This document shows, one piece after another, positions 1 through 8,505 of a DNA stretch of 64,000 bases (its first letter is position 1; the number at the start of each line of letters is the position of its first letter). Below the pieces are notes generated by a model that saw only the letters and a list, made by a program, of their open reading frames with translations, did no database searches and was not told the origin of the DNA. The translations under genes were made by a program, and so were the position numbers. The stretch is from assembly GCF_030733265.1 (NCBI RefSeq), contig NZ_JASHJI010000015.1, positions 1 to 64,000 of the forward strand. Direction: 5' to 3'. The DNA comes from Roseibium sp. MMSF_3412 (GTDB taxonomy: Bacteria; Pseudomonadota; Alphaproteobacteria; Rhizobiales; Stappiaceae).

Positions 1-110
1 GTGGCCTTCACCTCAACAAGCACCTCAAAGGCACGCGGACCTTCCAGATTGACCGTCGTTACCTCAAGCGGTTTTCCCGCGGCAACTGCAACTGCAGCAC
101 GAGTTTCCAT
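1..110 (-). CDS. frmA: S-(hydroxymethyl)glutathione dehydrogenase / class III alcohol dehydrogenase, N-terminal part
   Basis: Only the first 36 codons lie in the window; the gene runs off the left edge on the minus strand. The reverse complement from the ATG at 110 reads METRAAVAVAAGKPLEV and continues with VNLEGPRAFEVLVEVKAT, the characteristic start of class III zinc alcohol dehydrogenases (catalytic domain, GroES-like fold). An AGGA ribosome binding site lies just upstream of the ATG. The family oxidises the spontaneous adduct of formaldehyde and glutathione to S-formylglutathione with NAD in the cytoplasm. Its position beside quinoprotein relay genes fits disposal of formaldehyde made by a PQQ alcohol dehydrogenase (inference). 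The overlapping plus-strand reading frame over 1-216 is rejected in its favour. Confidence 0.85.
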   Translation of the reverse strand, partial: METRAAVAVAAGKPLEVTTVNLEGPRAFEVLVEVKA

Positions 111-264
111 TCCTAGTCTCCAAGCCGGAAATATTGGATTGCCCGACTGTTGCAGCGACTATATGCCCGGTCCGTTTTCTGACAATTGCGACCTTAGTGT
201 GTATTTCGGATCGTAGACTTTTTTCATGTCTCGATTAAACTATTCACCACTGAGGATCCGTGAC

Positions 265-900
265 ATGGAAATCAAACGTAAATTCGAGATACTTTTTATT
301 TCAGCACTACTTGTGTTTTTTATGGGTTCCAGAGCTGTGTATTCTGCCACATTCAATGACCCCACATGGCCATGCCAACAGAGAAAAGTTCAGGACCTGT
401 CTCTTGGCCTCATGTGGTCTGCCCCGCTGCCGCAGGAATTCGCCGAGAAATCGGCCCGCCCGCTTCCCGGGGACGCCCGGGACCTTGCCACGCTGCTGTC
501 GCTGCGCCGCGTCTCGCTTGAAGAAGCGGAAGATGCCGTCAGAACGTATTCCGACAATGCCTCGGACGCAGATGAAGACATCATGCTTTTCGTCTTTGCG
601 GCTGTTTTCGACACGCTCGGAGATACCCGCCGCGATGTCATCAACGGCATAGAACTGTATTCCCTGAAACAGATTGCATTATCGGAAAGAATTGACTCCG
701 TGCGGTCCGAAATGCGGCACCTTGTCGACGCCGATGATCCGGACTTCGACAGGATTGACCGTCTGGAAGAACAACTGGATTGGGATGAACGTGTTTTCCG
801 GGACCGCGCCAGATCGTTGACCTATGTCTGCGAGACGCCGGTCCTTATCGAAAAACGGCTTTATGCCATTGCCAAACTGCTTTTGAAGTACGCGCGTTAG
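265..900 (+). CDS. conserved exported protein of unknown function near quinoprotein relay genes
   Basis: A 211-residue protein. I start it at the ATG at 265, which has GAGGA eight bases upstream and is followed at once by a basic, then hydrophobic signal segment (about residues 2-27, ending near VYSAT); the longer frame from 226 puts 13 extra residues before it. The mature part begins with a PTWPCQQRKVQ stretch, contains a WSAPLP motif, and is then acidic and helix-rich; it has two Cys in all after the signal. I do not recognise a catalytic motif. It is divergent from the formaldehyde dehydrogenase gene and convergent with the metallohydrolase gene, 26 bases apart. The context suggests a periplasmic accessory protein of PQQ-dependent alcohol oxidation, but that is inference. 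Confidence 0.8.
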   Translation: MEIKRKFEILFISALLVFFMGSRAVYSATFNDPTWPCQQRKVQDLSLGLMWSAPLPQEFAEKSARPLPGDARDLATLLSLRRVSLEEAEDAVRTYSDNASDADEDIMLFVFAAVFDTLGDTRRDVINGIELYSLKQIALSERIDSVRSEMRHLVDADDPDFDRIDRLEEQLDWDERVFRDRARSLTYVCETPVLIEKRLYAIAKLLLKYAR

Positions 901-926
901 TTTTCATCAAACTCTCGCCGCGAATT

Positions 927-1964
927 TCACTCCCATTCCAGCTCCGTATAGGCGACGGTTGCATTGCGCGCGTTGTAGACATCAAAGAGCTCCCATTCGG
1001 AGCTTTGCTGCATGCCAATGTGCGGCACTGCGTCACTCATGCGCCTCCCGGCATCAAGTGACCTTCGCGTGTCCGTCTCAAGCAGTTCGAGATAGGTGCG
1101 CACCGGTTCGATCGCGGCATCCGGGCGCATCACGGGTGCGCCGTGTCCCGGCACGATCCGCTCCGGTTTCATGTCTTCAACTTCAGCAAGAACCTGCAAC
1201 CAGCCAGACAAAGATCCGTCGAGCACGGGAACATGCCGGTCGAACACGAGATCACCGGCAAAGAGCGTTCCGGTCAGCCCGTCCCAGACGGTGAGGTCGC
1301 TGGTCGAATGCGCAACAGGCCAGTGCCGCAATTCAAGGATACGACCACCGAGGTCAATTTGATCTTGCGTCGTTACCGAAAAATCCGTGCCCGTACCCAG
1401 AAACGCTCCCCGGCCCACTTCGGTTTCGAAGGTCAGCAAATAGGCTTCCTCCCGGTCGCGAAGCGCGCGTTCAAGATTCGGGTGGCCAACGACTTTCACA
1501 CCAGCATCGGCAAAGACCGAAGCACCAAAAAGATGATCGGGATGTACGTGTGTCAGGATCAGATGCGAAATCGGCAAAGAACTCACCGAACGGATCGCAC
1601 GGTAGAATGCTTCTCCAACGGCACGGGATCCTCCCGCATCTATGACCGCAATGGACCTATCGCCCACAACAAACCCGAGATTGGCGATGTCTCCCCTGTT
1701 GCCGGGGTTGGGCTCGGACACATCTCCCGTGTGCACATAGATACCGTCTGCAATCTCCTGCAGAGACAGACCGGCCGGAGATCGCTGGCACGCCAGCCCG
1801 GAGACCCGGTAACCGGCATCGGTCGCAGCCATGTCTTCGGGGTCCAGGCTCTGCCTGAGTGCATCGCACTGGTGTTCGGTGGCTGTTTCAAGACCGGCAA
1901 CAAGCTGTTGCCGACAGACCCCGGGATCGCCGAGCAGGCACAAACTGATCAGGATTTCATACAT
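927..1964 (-). CDS. quinoprotein relay system zinc metallohydrolase (type 2)
   Basis: Metallo-beta-lactamase fold hydrolase, 345 residues from the ATG at 1964. The zinc motif THVHPDH is at residues 138-144 and further ligands are expected at GHPN, HSTSDL and VPGHGAPV. The N-terminal 60 residues form an extra Cys-containing segment (CLLGDPGVC at 9-17, then QCDAL) as in the SoxH-related proteins that accompany PQQ dehydrogenases and a SoxYZ-like carrier (quinoprotein relay family 2 by my recollection). The exact reaction is not established. A TTG-initiated extension to 2042 is possible but lacks a good ribosome binding site. It is divergent from the SoxYZ-like gene at 2187, so the two probably share a control region at 1965-2186. 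Confidence 0.87.
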   Translation of the reverse strand: MYEILISLCLLGDPGVCRQQLVAGLETATEHQCDALRQSLDPEDMAATDAGYRVSGLACQRSPAGLSLQEIADGIYVHTGDVSEPNPGNRGDIANLGFVVGDRSIAVIDAGGSRAVGEAFYRAIRSVSSLPISHLILTHVHPDHLFGASVFADAGVKVVGHPNLERALRDREEAYLLTFETEVGRGAFLGTGTDFSVTTQDQIDLGGRILELRHWPVAHSTSDLTVWDGLTGTLFAGDLVFDRHVPVLDGSLSGWLQVLAEVEDMKPERIVPGHGAPVMRPDAAIEPVRTYLELLETDTRRSLDAGRRMSDAVPHIGMQQSSEWELFDVYNARNATVAYTELEWE

Positions 1965-2186
1965 CTGTCCCGCACCCTGCCCAAGGCAATCAGCGCTCGG
2001 TTCTACGGAGTACAGTCTTCCAGCCGGGACAGACCGTCGCAATACATCCCAAAGGATCGATTTTTATGTTCCTTGAGCCGTGCTAGTATTTAACGAGCAA
2101 ACCGCATATCGCCTGACTTTTTTGCGACCGGCCTGGCAACAACTTGCCTATGGATGCTTGCGCGATCGATTGGAGAAATACGGATC

Positions 2187-3044
2187 ATGACGAGGTCTTC
2201 AGCGCTTTATCTGAGATCCATCGCTTTGGGAGCATATGTTTTCACCTCTGGATTGCTCTCCTCGCCGCTTGCAAGTCTTGCGGATACAAACACGGACAGT
2301 TTGAGAAATCCGCTTCAGCCTGAAGGCAGCTGGAGCGAGCTGCAGGGCGACATCGTCGGCGACATTGTGCCGAAACCCGCGCAAGGGATCCTCGATCTCG
2401 ATGCGCCCTACCGCGCTCACGATGCGGCGACCGTGCCCATTGTCATTCATCAGTCTTCTGCAAATGCACCTTCGATTGGCAAGGCGCTTCTTATCATTGA
2501 CGAAAACCCGGCCCCGGTCGCGGCAGAGCTGACTTTCGGCGCAGCGATGCATCCGATCGACATGGAAATCAGGGTGCGTGTAAATCAGTACTCAAACGTC
2601 AGAGTGGTCGCGGAGACAACGGACGGACCGGTCATGGCCGGGCGCTTCGTGAAAGCCTCGGGAGGATGCTCCGCGCCGGCCACCAAATCTCCGGAACTTG
2701 CCATGTCGCAGATGGGGCAGATCAGGGCGAAGCATTTCACACCCAATGTCGATAAATCGACCAATCGGCGTGAAGCCCAGATCATGATCCGGCACCCCAA
2801 CTACTCCGGCCTGCAACGTGACCAGGTTACGCAGCTTTTCATTTCCGCGCACTTCGTCAACTACATTGAAGTTCGGCAAGGCGAAGAAACGCTGTTCACG
2901 CTCGAAGGCGGAATCTCGCTATCCGAGAATCCCGTGATCCGCTTCCAATACACCGACAACGGCACCGATGATCTGGTTATCCGCGCGGAAGATACCGAAG
3001 GCAACGAATGGCTCAAAACGATCCCCAAGGACGTGGAGAGCTGA
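2187..3044 (+). CDS. quinoprotein dehydrogenase-associated SoxYZ-like carrier
   Basis: A 285-residue exported protein that fuses a SoxY-like and a SoxZ-like domain. A signal peptide covers about residues 1-32 from the ATG at 2187; the upstream in-frame ATG at 2154 would put 11 residues before it. The SoxY-like half ends in the ASGGCSAP motif with Cys161, the counterpart of the thiol swinging arm of SoxY; the SoxZ-like half (about 175-285) follows directly. In sulfur oxidation SoxYZ carries the substrate on this Cys; in fused relatives found with PQQ-dependent dehydrogenases the cargo is unknown. The protein acts in the periplasm. It pairs with the metallohydrolase encoded divergently at 927-1964. 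Confidence 0.88.
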   Translation: MTRSSALYLRSIALGAYVFTSGLLSSPLASLADTNTDSLRNPLQPEGSWSELQGDIVGDIVPKPAQGILDLDAPYRAHDAATVPIVIHQSSANAPSIGKALLIIDENPAPVAAELTFGAAMHPIDMEIRVRVNQYSNVRVVAETTDGPVMAGRFVKASGGCSAPATKSPELAMSQMGQIRAKHFTPNVDKSTNRREAQIMIRHPNYSGLQRDQVTQLFISAHFVNYIEVRQGEETLFTLEGGISLSENPVIRFQYTDNGTDDLVIRAEDTEGNEWLKTIPKDVES

Positions 3045-3151
3045 GCCGACCGCGCGCGAGAGCCCGGTCGCTGTGACCAAATTCAAGCATCGTCAAGGGA
3101 AGTGATTGCAGGTCCGGGATGGATGTTCCGGGCCGGCACTGTCTCCGGGCC

Positions 3152-3562
3152 TCAGAAGCAGCGGATGTCCGCCTCGGCCTGTGCCCGCCTCAGGTCGGCG
3201 ACCAGCTTTTTTGCGCTTGCCGCCGTGCGGAACAGGGACATCCTCTCACCCCCTACCAGTTGCATGGACAGCACTGTCTCCGCTTCGATATATTTGTCGT
3301 AGGAAATGATGGTTGCGATGATGTCGATCGAGCAAGCACAACGGCGCAATACATCGCTGCCCTGGCCATTGGTCGCCATACAGGCGAAAACATATTCGGC
3401 TCTCGCTTCGGTCGGATAATCGTTCAACCAGTTCAGGCGTGTGTCGGGCTGTGCGTGCACAGGACCGGTCAGAGCGATCACTCCCAGGAACGAAACCAAG
3501 GCAGCGAGGTGTTTCTTTGACTGCACTCGTAGCCGCGAGTGCCTGGCCTTGTTTCGGTTCAT
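3152..3562 (-). CDS. small conserved exported protein, Cys-rich centre
   Basis: A 136-residue protein with a basic N-terminus and hydrophobic signal segment ending near PVHAQP (about residue 38). The mature part has a Cys cluster (FACMATNG, then RRCACSID) and ends in DIRCF, which gives four Cys that could form disulfides or bind a cofactor. No enzyme family is recognised. Its start overlaps the stop of the upstream gene by four bases (ATGA at 3559-3562), so the two are translationally coupled. Similar small proteins occur near PQQ/methanol oxidation genes as far as I recall, so a periplasmic accessory role is plausible but unproven. Confidence 0.8.
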   Translation of the reverse strand: MNRNKARHSRLRVQSKKHLAALVSFLGVIALTGPVHAQPDTRLNWLNDYPTEARAEYVFACMATNGQGSDVLRRCACSIDIIATIISYDKYIEAETVLSMQLVGGERMSLFRTAASAKKLVADLRRAQAEADIRCF

Positions 3563-4320
3563 TTCCCGGCCTCCAGGCCCTTGAACAGGATCGTGCTCGT
3601 GTACGCGGGAAGTGTGTCAGGAAGCGCCGAGCGCTTGCCGCGCTCTGTTGTCGTTTCGGCCCGCAGGGAATAGTACCAGCCGGGGACATCGTCCGAAAAC
3701 GTGATGGACAAAGCCAGGGTTTCAATCCCCTTCATCCGATCGCTGGCCGGATCGTCCCTGAAGGGATAGAGCACAATCGTGTGTACCTCGACATCACGAT
3801 CCCCCAGGCGAAGGGTCATGTCCTGCACCGGATGCTTCCGCAAGAGTTCCGCCTTGATCCGGTTACGCATGTAGAAGGGACTGCCCCCGGCAAGACCGGA
3901 AAGGTCCCTCACAACGGTTTCCAGAAAATACATGATCATCGGATTGCCGACGCTTGCCGGGAATGCGCCGACGCGCCTGCGCTGATCTGGCAGGCCGAAA
4001 TGAATTTCAGCCATGCCCTCCCCGGTCTGCTGCAAGCGGATCGGCCCGGTATTCAGCGCCTCAAGGGACTGGCTTGCGGGCGCGGAAACGGTGCGCTGAT
4101 ATTCAAGTGTCGCTTGTTCGGGAATGGCGTCGAGTGTTCCTTGCCTGAACAAAAGTTCATAGGATCCTGCGACGGCACCGGTCGTGACCAGCACCCCGAG
4201 GATCGCCAGAGCGAACACGCATTGTGCGATCGGCAGCCTGCCCATTCCGGGCACTCGGTTTTCAGTGTTCTGGAAAGCCATACGTTCAGAATCTACGCGC
4301 GCCCGCAATGAAGTCAGCAC
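3559..4320 (-). CDS. membrane-anchored protein of unknown function
   Basis: Up to 253 residues. The frame opens with a GTG at 4320; ATGs at 4281 and 4245 are alternatives and none has a strong ribosome binding site. A single hydrophobic segment (VFALAILGVLVTTGAVAG, about residues 35-52) suggests an uncleaved anchor or signal peptide with the rest in the periplasm. The remainder is a mixed alpha/beta domain without Cys or recognised catalytic motifs. It ends ATGA-coupled to the small Cys-rich protein at 3152-3562, so the pair is one operon. With the adjacent relay genes it probably belongs to the alcohol oxidation region, but no function can be assigned from sequence. Confidence 0.72.
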   Translation of the reverse strand: MLTSLRARVDSERMAFQNTENRVPGMGRLPIAQCVFALAILGVLVTTGAVAGSYELLFRQGTLDAIPEQATLEYQRTVSAPASQSLEALNTGPIRLQQTGEGMAEIHFGLPDQRRRVGAFPASVGNPMIMYFLETVVRDLSGLAGGSPFYMRNRIKAELLRKHPVQDMTLRLGDRDVEVHTIVLYPFRDDPASDRMKGIETLALSITFSDDVPGWYYSLRAETTTERGKRSALPDTLPAYTSTILFKGLEAGK

Positions 4321-4367
4321 AGACCTTTGTCTGTGTTTTTCAGCGGGCGGCCCTGCAACCGGGCTGC

Positions 4368-6611
4368 TCAGCCGGTGTTCAGCCGTCTCGTTTCCCAGTC
4401 AATCAGCGGACGCAGCCGCGAGAGTTCGACGGGTTTGGTCAAAATCGTGAAACGATGCTCCCTGCTTTGTTCCGCGAGGTCCTCTTCCCGGTTCGCAGTG
4501 ATCATGATGGCGGGAATGTCGGTCTTTGTTGCGCGTCTCAATTCAGCGATCGTCTTGACGCCGTTGTCGTCTCCATCGAGCTGATAGTCGGCAAGTATGA
4601 TGTCCGGTGGCATCCCGAGCTCGCGGACGCAGGTAAGCGCTTCCTTCGTCGATGCGGCGGTCAGGACGCTGCCTCCCCAGGATTCGATCTGCTGAGCTGT
4701 CGCAAACATCACGTCGGGATTGTTTTCCACGATCAGAACAATGACATCCATTGCGCCGGAGGAAAGCGGCAAAGATGCGTTTTCGTTTTGGCCGTTTGCC
4801 ACAGGCGCATCGCAGATCGGTATGGTTATCGAAAAAACGGAACCCACACCCGGTTTCGAGCGCACATTGACCGAATGATTGAGCCGCCGGCAGGCACGAT
4901 CAACGATTGACAGGCCGAGCCCCATGCCGGCTCCGGCACTGTCGGGCGCGGCCCTGGTGAATTCGTTGAAAATCCTTTTCTGATCCTTCTTCGATATGCC
5001 GATGCCGGTGTCCCAGACTTCAATGACGACATTCGGCCCCTTGCGCCGGCATCCGGCAAGAACACGGCCTTCCTGAGTGTACTGAATACCGTTGACGATC
5101 AGGTTCTGCACCGACCGGACCAGGTAGCGCTGGTCGCTTTTGACCCACAAACTGCTTGGGACAATATCAAGCCTGATGCCTTTTTCCTCTGCCAACTGGC
5201 GGCAGTCCCTTTGAACGGTCGCCAGCAATTCTCCGATGTTGAAAATGCTGAAACTGAGTTCCGTTCCCGTGGAATCCAGTCTTGAGATATCAAGAAGCGC
5301 GTGCAAAAGAGACTCGATCGATTTGAAGGAGCGTTCCAGGCGGGAAACGGTATCCCCGACCGCCTTGTCCGATGCACTTTCTGTCATTGTTGAAATCAGA
5401 AGCTTCGCGGCGTTGACCGGCTGCAGCAAATCGTGACTCGCAGCAGCGAAAAATCTGGTTTTGGACGAGACCGCCTCTTCCGCGCGCTCCTTGGCCTGGC
5501 GCAGCTGTTCGTCGATCCGGATCTGTTCCTGGTGCTGCCGCTGGAGACGCTCGTTCGCCTGCGTCAGTTCCCTTGTCCGTTCCCCGACCCTTTTTTCCAG
5601 GACGTCCGTCATCTGAGCTTCGGCGGTGAAGTCGATGACATTCATGATCAGCCCGTTATCGGGAAGACGGTGAATGCTGATATTGAGTATGTCGCCGGAT
5701 GTCAGTCTGACCTTTCGTTCTATGCCTTCCCTGTCCGGCGCGATTGCGGCAAGAACCTCCGCTTCAATGGACATACCCGTTTCCGGTGCCAGTTCGTGGC
5801 GCGCAAAAAAAGACAGGATCTGGCTGAGTTGCGTCCCCTTGCGAACCAGCGTCACGGGTAGACGCAACAGCTTGCGGAACCGTTCATTCCGCAGGATCAG
5901 CGTGCCTGAGGGAGAAAACGTGCAAACCCCTTGCGAAATATGCTCGAACGCCGCCTTCATGAAAATCGACTGCTTGTCGATCAGTTGATCCTTTTCAATG
6001 CGGTTCTGCAGAACAATGTTCGTGATTTCCGTCGAAAGGAGGACGGTTTTTCGTGGCGAGGCGCGCTTTTGCGTGATCTGGAACCAGCGGTCGTTTTTAA
6101 GGCCGAACACAGAAGGGTACTTGGGTGATGAGTTGCCAATTTCATCGCTTCCGACGCTCGCTTTTTTGGGCGTCGCCCCTTTTGTAATCACCTGCGGGCT
6201 GTCATTCAGGGCCTTGAAATAATCTGTGATGCTCAGCCCGGCCACGATCATTTCGCAGATATCAGGCACCATGTTCCTGAACTGTGCGTTGCAGATCTCG
6301 AGCGCGTCCTCGCTGAAAAGCGCGAAGCCTCCTTCCATGGCGTCGAGTGCATCGGCAAGATTGCGTTCGGTCTGTTCAAGCGCAAACTCGGAATTCCTGA
6401 GACGGTTGCTGGCCTGACCGAGCGTATCGAGAACCTCTTCCAGATGCTTCGTTTTCTCCCAGACCTCTCCCTGAAGCGCGATGGCGGACTGAAACAGGGA
6501 ATACGCGGTTTCCCCGACATCATTTTCCCGGGCAGCGCGCTGCATCAGCGCTTCAATGATCTTGCCCTGGCGCTCAAGCTGCGTTTCAAGAGGTTCGCTG
6601 GGATCGATCAA
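4368..6611 (-). CDS. NahK/ErcS-type hybrid sensor histidine kinase/response regulator
   Basis: A 747-residue cytoplasmic kinase without membrane segments. Order: N-terminal coiled coil (about 5-90), PAS-like domain (about 90-200), second PAS (about 215-330), coiled coil (335-385), HisKA with phospho-acceptor His393 in ASHDLLQPVN, HATPase with N-box Asn503/Asn507, DTGIGI (534-539) and GMGLGLSIV (562-570), then a receiver with Asp675 in LADYQLDG and Lys726. The DLLQPV acceptor box and double PAS match the NahK (ErcS')/ErcS kinases of Pseudomonas, which feed the alcohol oxidation and nitric oxide pathways there. The start overlaps the stop of the FIST gene by four bases, which supports NahK identity because nosP and nahK are co-transcribed. 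The fused receiver suggests a phosphorelay. Confidence 0.88.
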   Translation of the reverse strand: MIDPSEPLETQLERQGKIIEALMQRAARENDVGETAYSLFQSAIALQGEVWEKTKHLEEVLDTLGQASNRLRNSEFALEQTERNLADALDAMEGGFALFSEDALEICNAQFRNMVPDICEMIVAGLSITDYFKALNDSPQVITKGATPKKASVGSDEIGNSSPKYPSVFGLKNDRWFQITQKRASPRKTVLLSTEITNIVLQNRIEKDQLIDKQSIFMKAAFEHISQGVCTFSPSGTLILRNERFRKLLRLPVTLVRKGTQLSQILSFFARHELAPETGMSIEAEVLAAIAPDREGIERKVRLTSGDILNISIHRLPDNGLIMNVIDFTAEAQMTDVLEKRVGERTRELTQANERLQRQHQEQIRIDEQLRQAKERAEEAVSSKTRFFAAASHDLLQPVNAAKLLISTMTESASDKAVGDTVSRLERSFKSIESLLHALLDISRLDSTGTELSFSIFNIGELLATVQRDCRQLAEEKGIRLDIVPSSLWVKSDQRYLVRSVQNLIVNGIQYTQEGRVLAGCRRKGPNVVIEVWDTGIGISKKDQKRIFNEFTRAAPDSAGAGMGLGLSIVDRACRRLNHSVNVRSKPGVGSVFSITIPICDAPVANGQNENASLPLSSGAMDVIVLIVENNPDVMFATAQQIESWGGSVLTAASTKEALTCVRELGMPPDIILADYQLDGDDNGVKTIAELRRATKTDIPAIMITANREEDLAEQSREHRFTILTKPVELSRLRPLIDWETRRLNTG

Positions 6612-7777
6612 TAGAGCGCTCCAAGGCTTGGCGGATAAAATGCAACACCGATGAATGTCTGGTTCACATGAACACCCAGATGCTGCTCTCCGTAGGTGTT
6701 GAAACCAAAAACATGATTTTCGCGCAGGATCGCCGAGACATCATCCGCCAGATGTTTCTGCTCGATCTCGAGCCTGCGCAGATAGCAGTCAAAACCTATG
6801 ATGAAGTCGGGTTTCAGATTGCGGTCACGAAAGTGCTCAAGACCTGAGTCCAGCGTTTGCAGTATCTCCCTTCCCTGGCCAAGCGTGAGCACGAGACCGT
6901 CATCAATGGCGGACAGGAACGAGAGACCACCGCTTTCTTCGACCTGCTGTATCGCCCGCACGTGCCAGCTCTTGCCGCTTCTTATCAGGACCGGATTTTC
7001 CGCAAAAACCTGTGGCGAGAGTTCCTCCACCGGACAGTTCACGTAACGCGCGTATTCGCGCGCGGCAGGAACCCCGTTTATGTCCAGTACCAGCCGTTCT
7101 TCCGGAACGGCACGCGTGACCACCATTTGCCGGCTGGTTGGCTGAAAATGATTGAACCCGATGCCCCTGAAGGAAAGATCGGTCTCGATCAAGAGGACCA
7201 GAGCAGCGTTCCGGTGCGCATGCCCCCCATGCGAAACGTAGGTTTCGCCAAAAGCGAGCCCGTTGCCGGCAGACCCGCCGAATACCGGGATCTCACCAAG
7301 ACCGGCATTGAGGGCTGCAACAAGCAGATCCTCCTGCTTGGACATGCCGTCGGCAATGACAAGAGCAACGGTTTTCCAGTTTCCGGTGCGGGGGAACCTG
7401 TCTGCAAGCACCTTGACGCGATTTGCGGTGCGTTCGATGGACAGAGGTTTCAAAGGTTTGATCAGGGTGGAAGAACATCGGAAGTGACGCCGTGGAAAGG
7501 CGATCACCAGCAACGCATCCTTTTCGTATCCCTGCGCCGTAATCTGTCCCGCCGTCGAACATCCAAAGACGGTCGCAGACGACATTTGCCGCGCGAACTC
7601 GTTCGAAACGCGTTCGGGATCGAGATGGTCCGGCATGAAGAACAGGACGAAGCAGATTGCATCGGTGTTGAAACCCGCAATGGCTTCCCTGACCGCAGCC
7701 GTTTCCGATTTTTCGTACGACACACCGATTTGAACGGCTTTTGGTGTATCGAGCCTTTTCTCCAGCAAAACCGTCAT
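6608..7777 (-). CDS. FIST-domain sensory protein, NosP-like
   Basis: A 389-residue soluble protein with a FIST N domain (about 35-235, including FGCSTAGQI and FGGSAGNG) and a FIST C domain (about 240-375) ending in the conserved NTYGEQHLGVHVNQTF box. FIST proteins are small-ligand sensors; the NosP branch binds haem and senses nitric oxide, and controls a co-encoded histidine kinase. The His residues in the C-terminal box are candidate haem ligands, but I cannot show haem binding from sequence. It lies between a NarL-type regulator (five bases upstream) and the NahK/ErcS-type kinase (ATGA overlap), so sensor, kinase and a regulator form one transcription unit. An amino-acid or other small-molecule ligand is an alternative to NO. 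Confidence 0.85.
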   Translation of the reverse strand: MTVLLEKRLDTPKAVQIGVSYEKSETAAVREAIAGFNTDAICFVLFFMPDHLDPERVSNEFARQMSSATVFGCSTAGQITAQGYEKDALLVIAFPRRHFRCSSTLIKPLKPLSIERTANRVKVLADRFPRTGNWKTVALVIADGMSKQEDLLVAALNAGLGEIPVFGGSAGNGLAFGETYVSHGGHAHRNAALVLLIETDLSFRGIGFNHFQPTSRQMVVTRAVPEERLVLDINGVPAAREYARYVNCPVEELSPQVFAENPVLIRSGKSWHVRAIQQVEESGGLSFLSAIDDGLVLTLGQGREILQTLDSGLEHFRDRNLKPDFIIGFDCYLRRLEIEQKHLADDVSAILRENHVFGFNTYGEQHLGVHVNQTFIGVAFYPPSLGALY

Positions 7778-7782
7778 GGAAA

Positions 7783-8505
7783 TCAGCTCAGCATCGCCCT
7801 CGCATCAGCTTCGGAGATCGGCGGCGTACCATCGAGACTGATACTCTTGACCATAACGGCCGCCTGCGTGCGATTGCTGACATTCAACCGACGCAACAAG
7901 GCGGTGATGTGCGCTTTCACCGTCGCCTCGGCAAGCGACATCTCGTAAGCGATCTGCTTGTTGGGTTTGCCTGCACAGATCAGCTTCATGATGCGGTTCT
8001 GCTGAGGTGTGAGATCGGCGATTTTCTGAGCGATTTCCTGAGCCGTCAGGTCCGATTGCGCCGGCCTTTTGGTCGGCGTGAAACCCGGCGGAAAAAATCG
8101 GAGCCCTTCCCGGATCTCAACAAGCGCTTCCTGCAAGACCGAGACCGAGGCGTCCTTCGGTATGAAACCGGCTGCTCCGGCGGACATAAGAGCGCTGACC
8201 GACTCGTCGGACGACTCCGCGGAAATTACAAGCACGGGCACATCCGGGAGCTTGTTCTTCACCTTCAAGAAGCCGCTAATGCCGGTGGCATCCGGCAACT
8301 TCAGATCAAGAATGATTAGATCTGGCCGCAAACGCGAATTGACCAGCCGCATACCATCCTGAAGAGAATTCGCCTTCTTGACCGTTTTCGATTTGAAAAG
8401 CCTCTCCAGAGTGGATGCAAGCGCGTCACAATAGAGCGGGTGATCGTCAATCACGAGGATCGAACGAATCTGAACGGGTTCCCGTTTTCTGGTTTTGGTG
8501 TTCAT
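7783..8505 (-). CDS. LuxR/NarL-family response regulator
   Basis: A 240-residue two-component regulator. I start it at the ATG at 8505, which has GGAGGAAG seven bases upstream; an in-frame start at 8535 is less likely. The receiver domain (about 13-130) has the acidic pair at residues 20-21 (VIDDHP), phospho-acceptor Asp67 (LILDLKLPD) and Lys in IPKDAS. A LuxR-type helix-turn-helix (about 170-228) shows LTPQQNRIMKLICAGKPNK and ATVKAHITALLRRL. First gene of an operon with the FIST and kinase genes. ErbR/AgmR-type regulators of this class drive PQQ-dependent alcohol dehydrogenase genes in Pseudomonas, so a similar role here is a reasonable inference. Confidence 0.87.
   Translation of the reverse strand: MNTKTRKREPVQIRSILVIDDHPLYCDALASTLERLFKSKTVKKANSLQDGMRLVNSRLRPDLIILDLKLPDATGISGFLKVKNKLPDVPVLVISAESSDESVSALMSAGAAGFIPKDASVSVLQEALVEIREGLRFFPPGFTPTKRPAQSDLTAQEIAQKIADLTPQQNRIMKLICAGKPNKQIAYEMSLAEATVKAHITALLRRLNVSNRTQAAVMVKSISLDGTPPISEADARAMLS

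Noticed and set aside
1..216. Plus-strand frame of 71 codons at the left edge
   Set aside because: The minus strand of 1-110 encodes the recognisable N-terminus of a class III alcohol dehydrogenase with its own ribosome binding site; the plus frame has no family resemblance.
6857..7948. 363-codon plus-strand frame over the FIST gene
   Set aside because: Antisense shadow of a well-supported FIST-domain gene.
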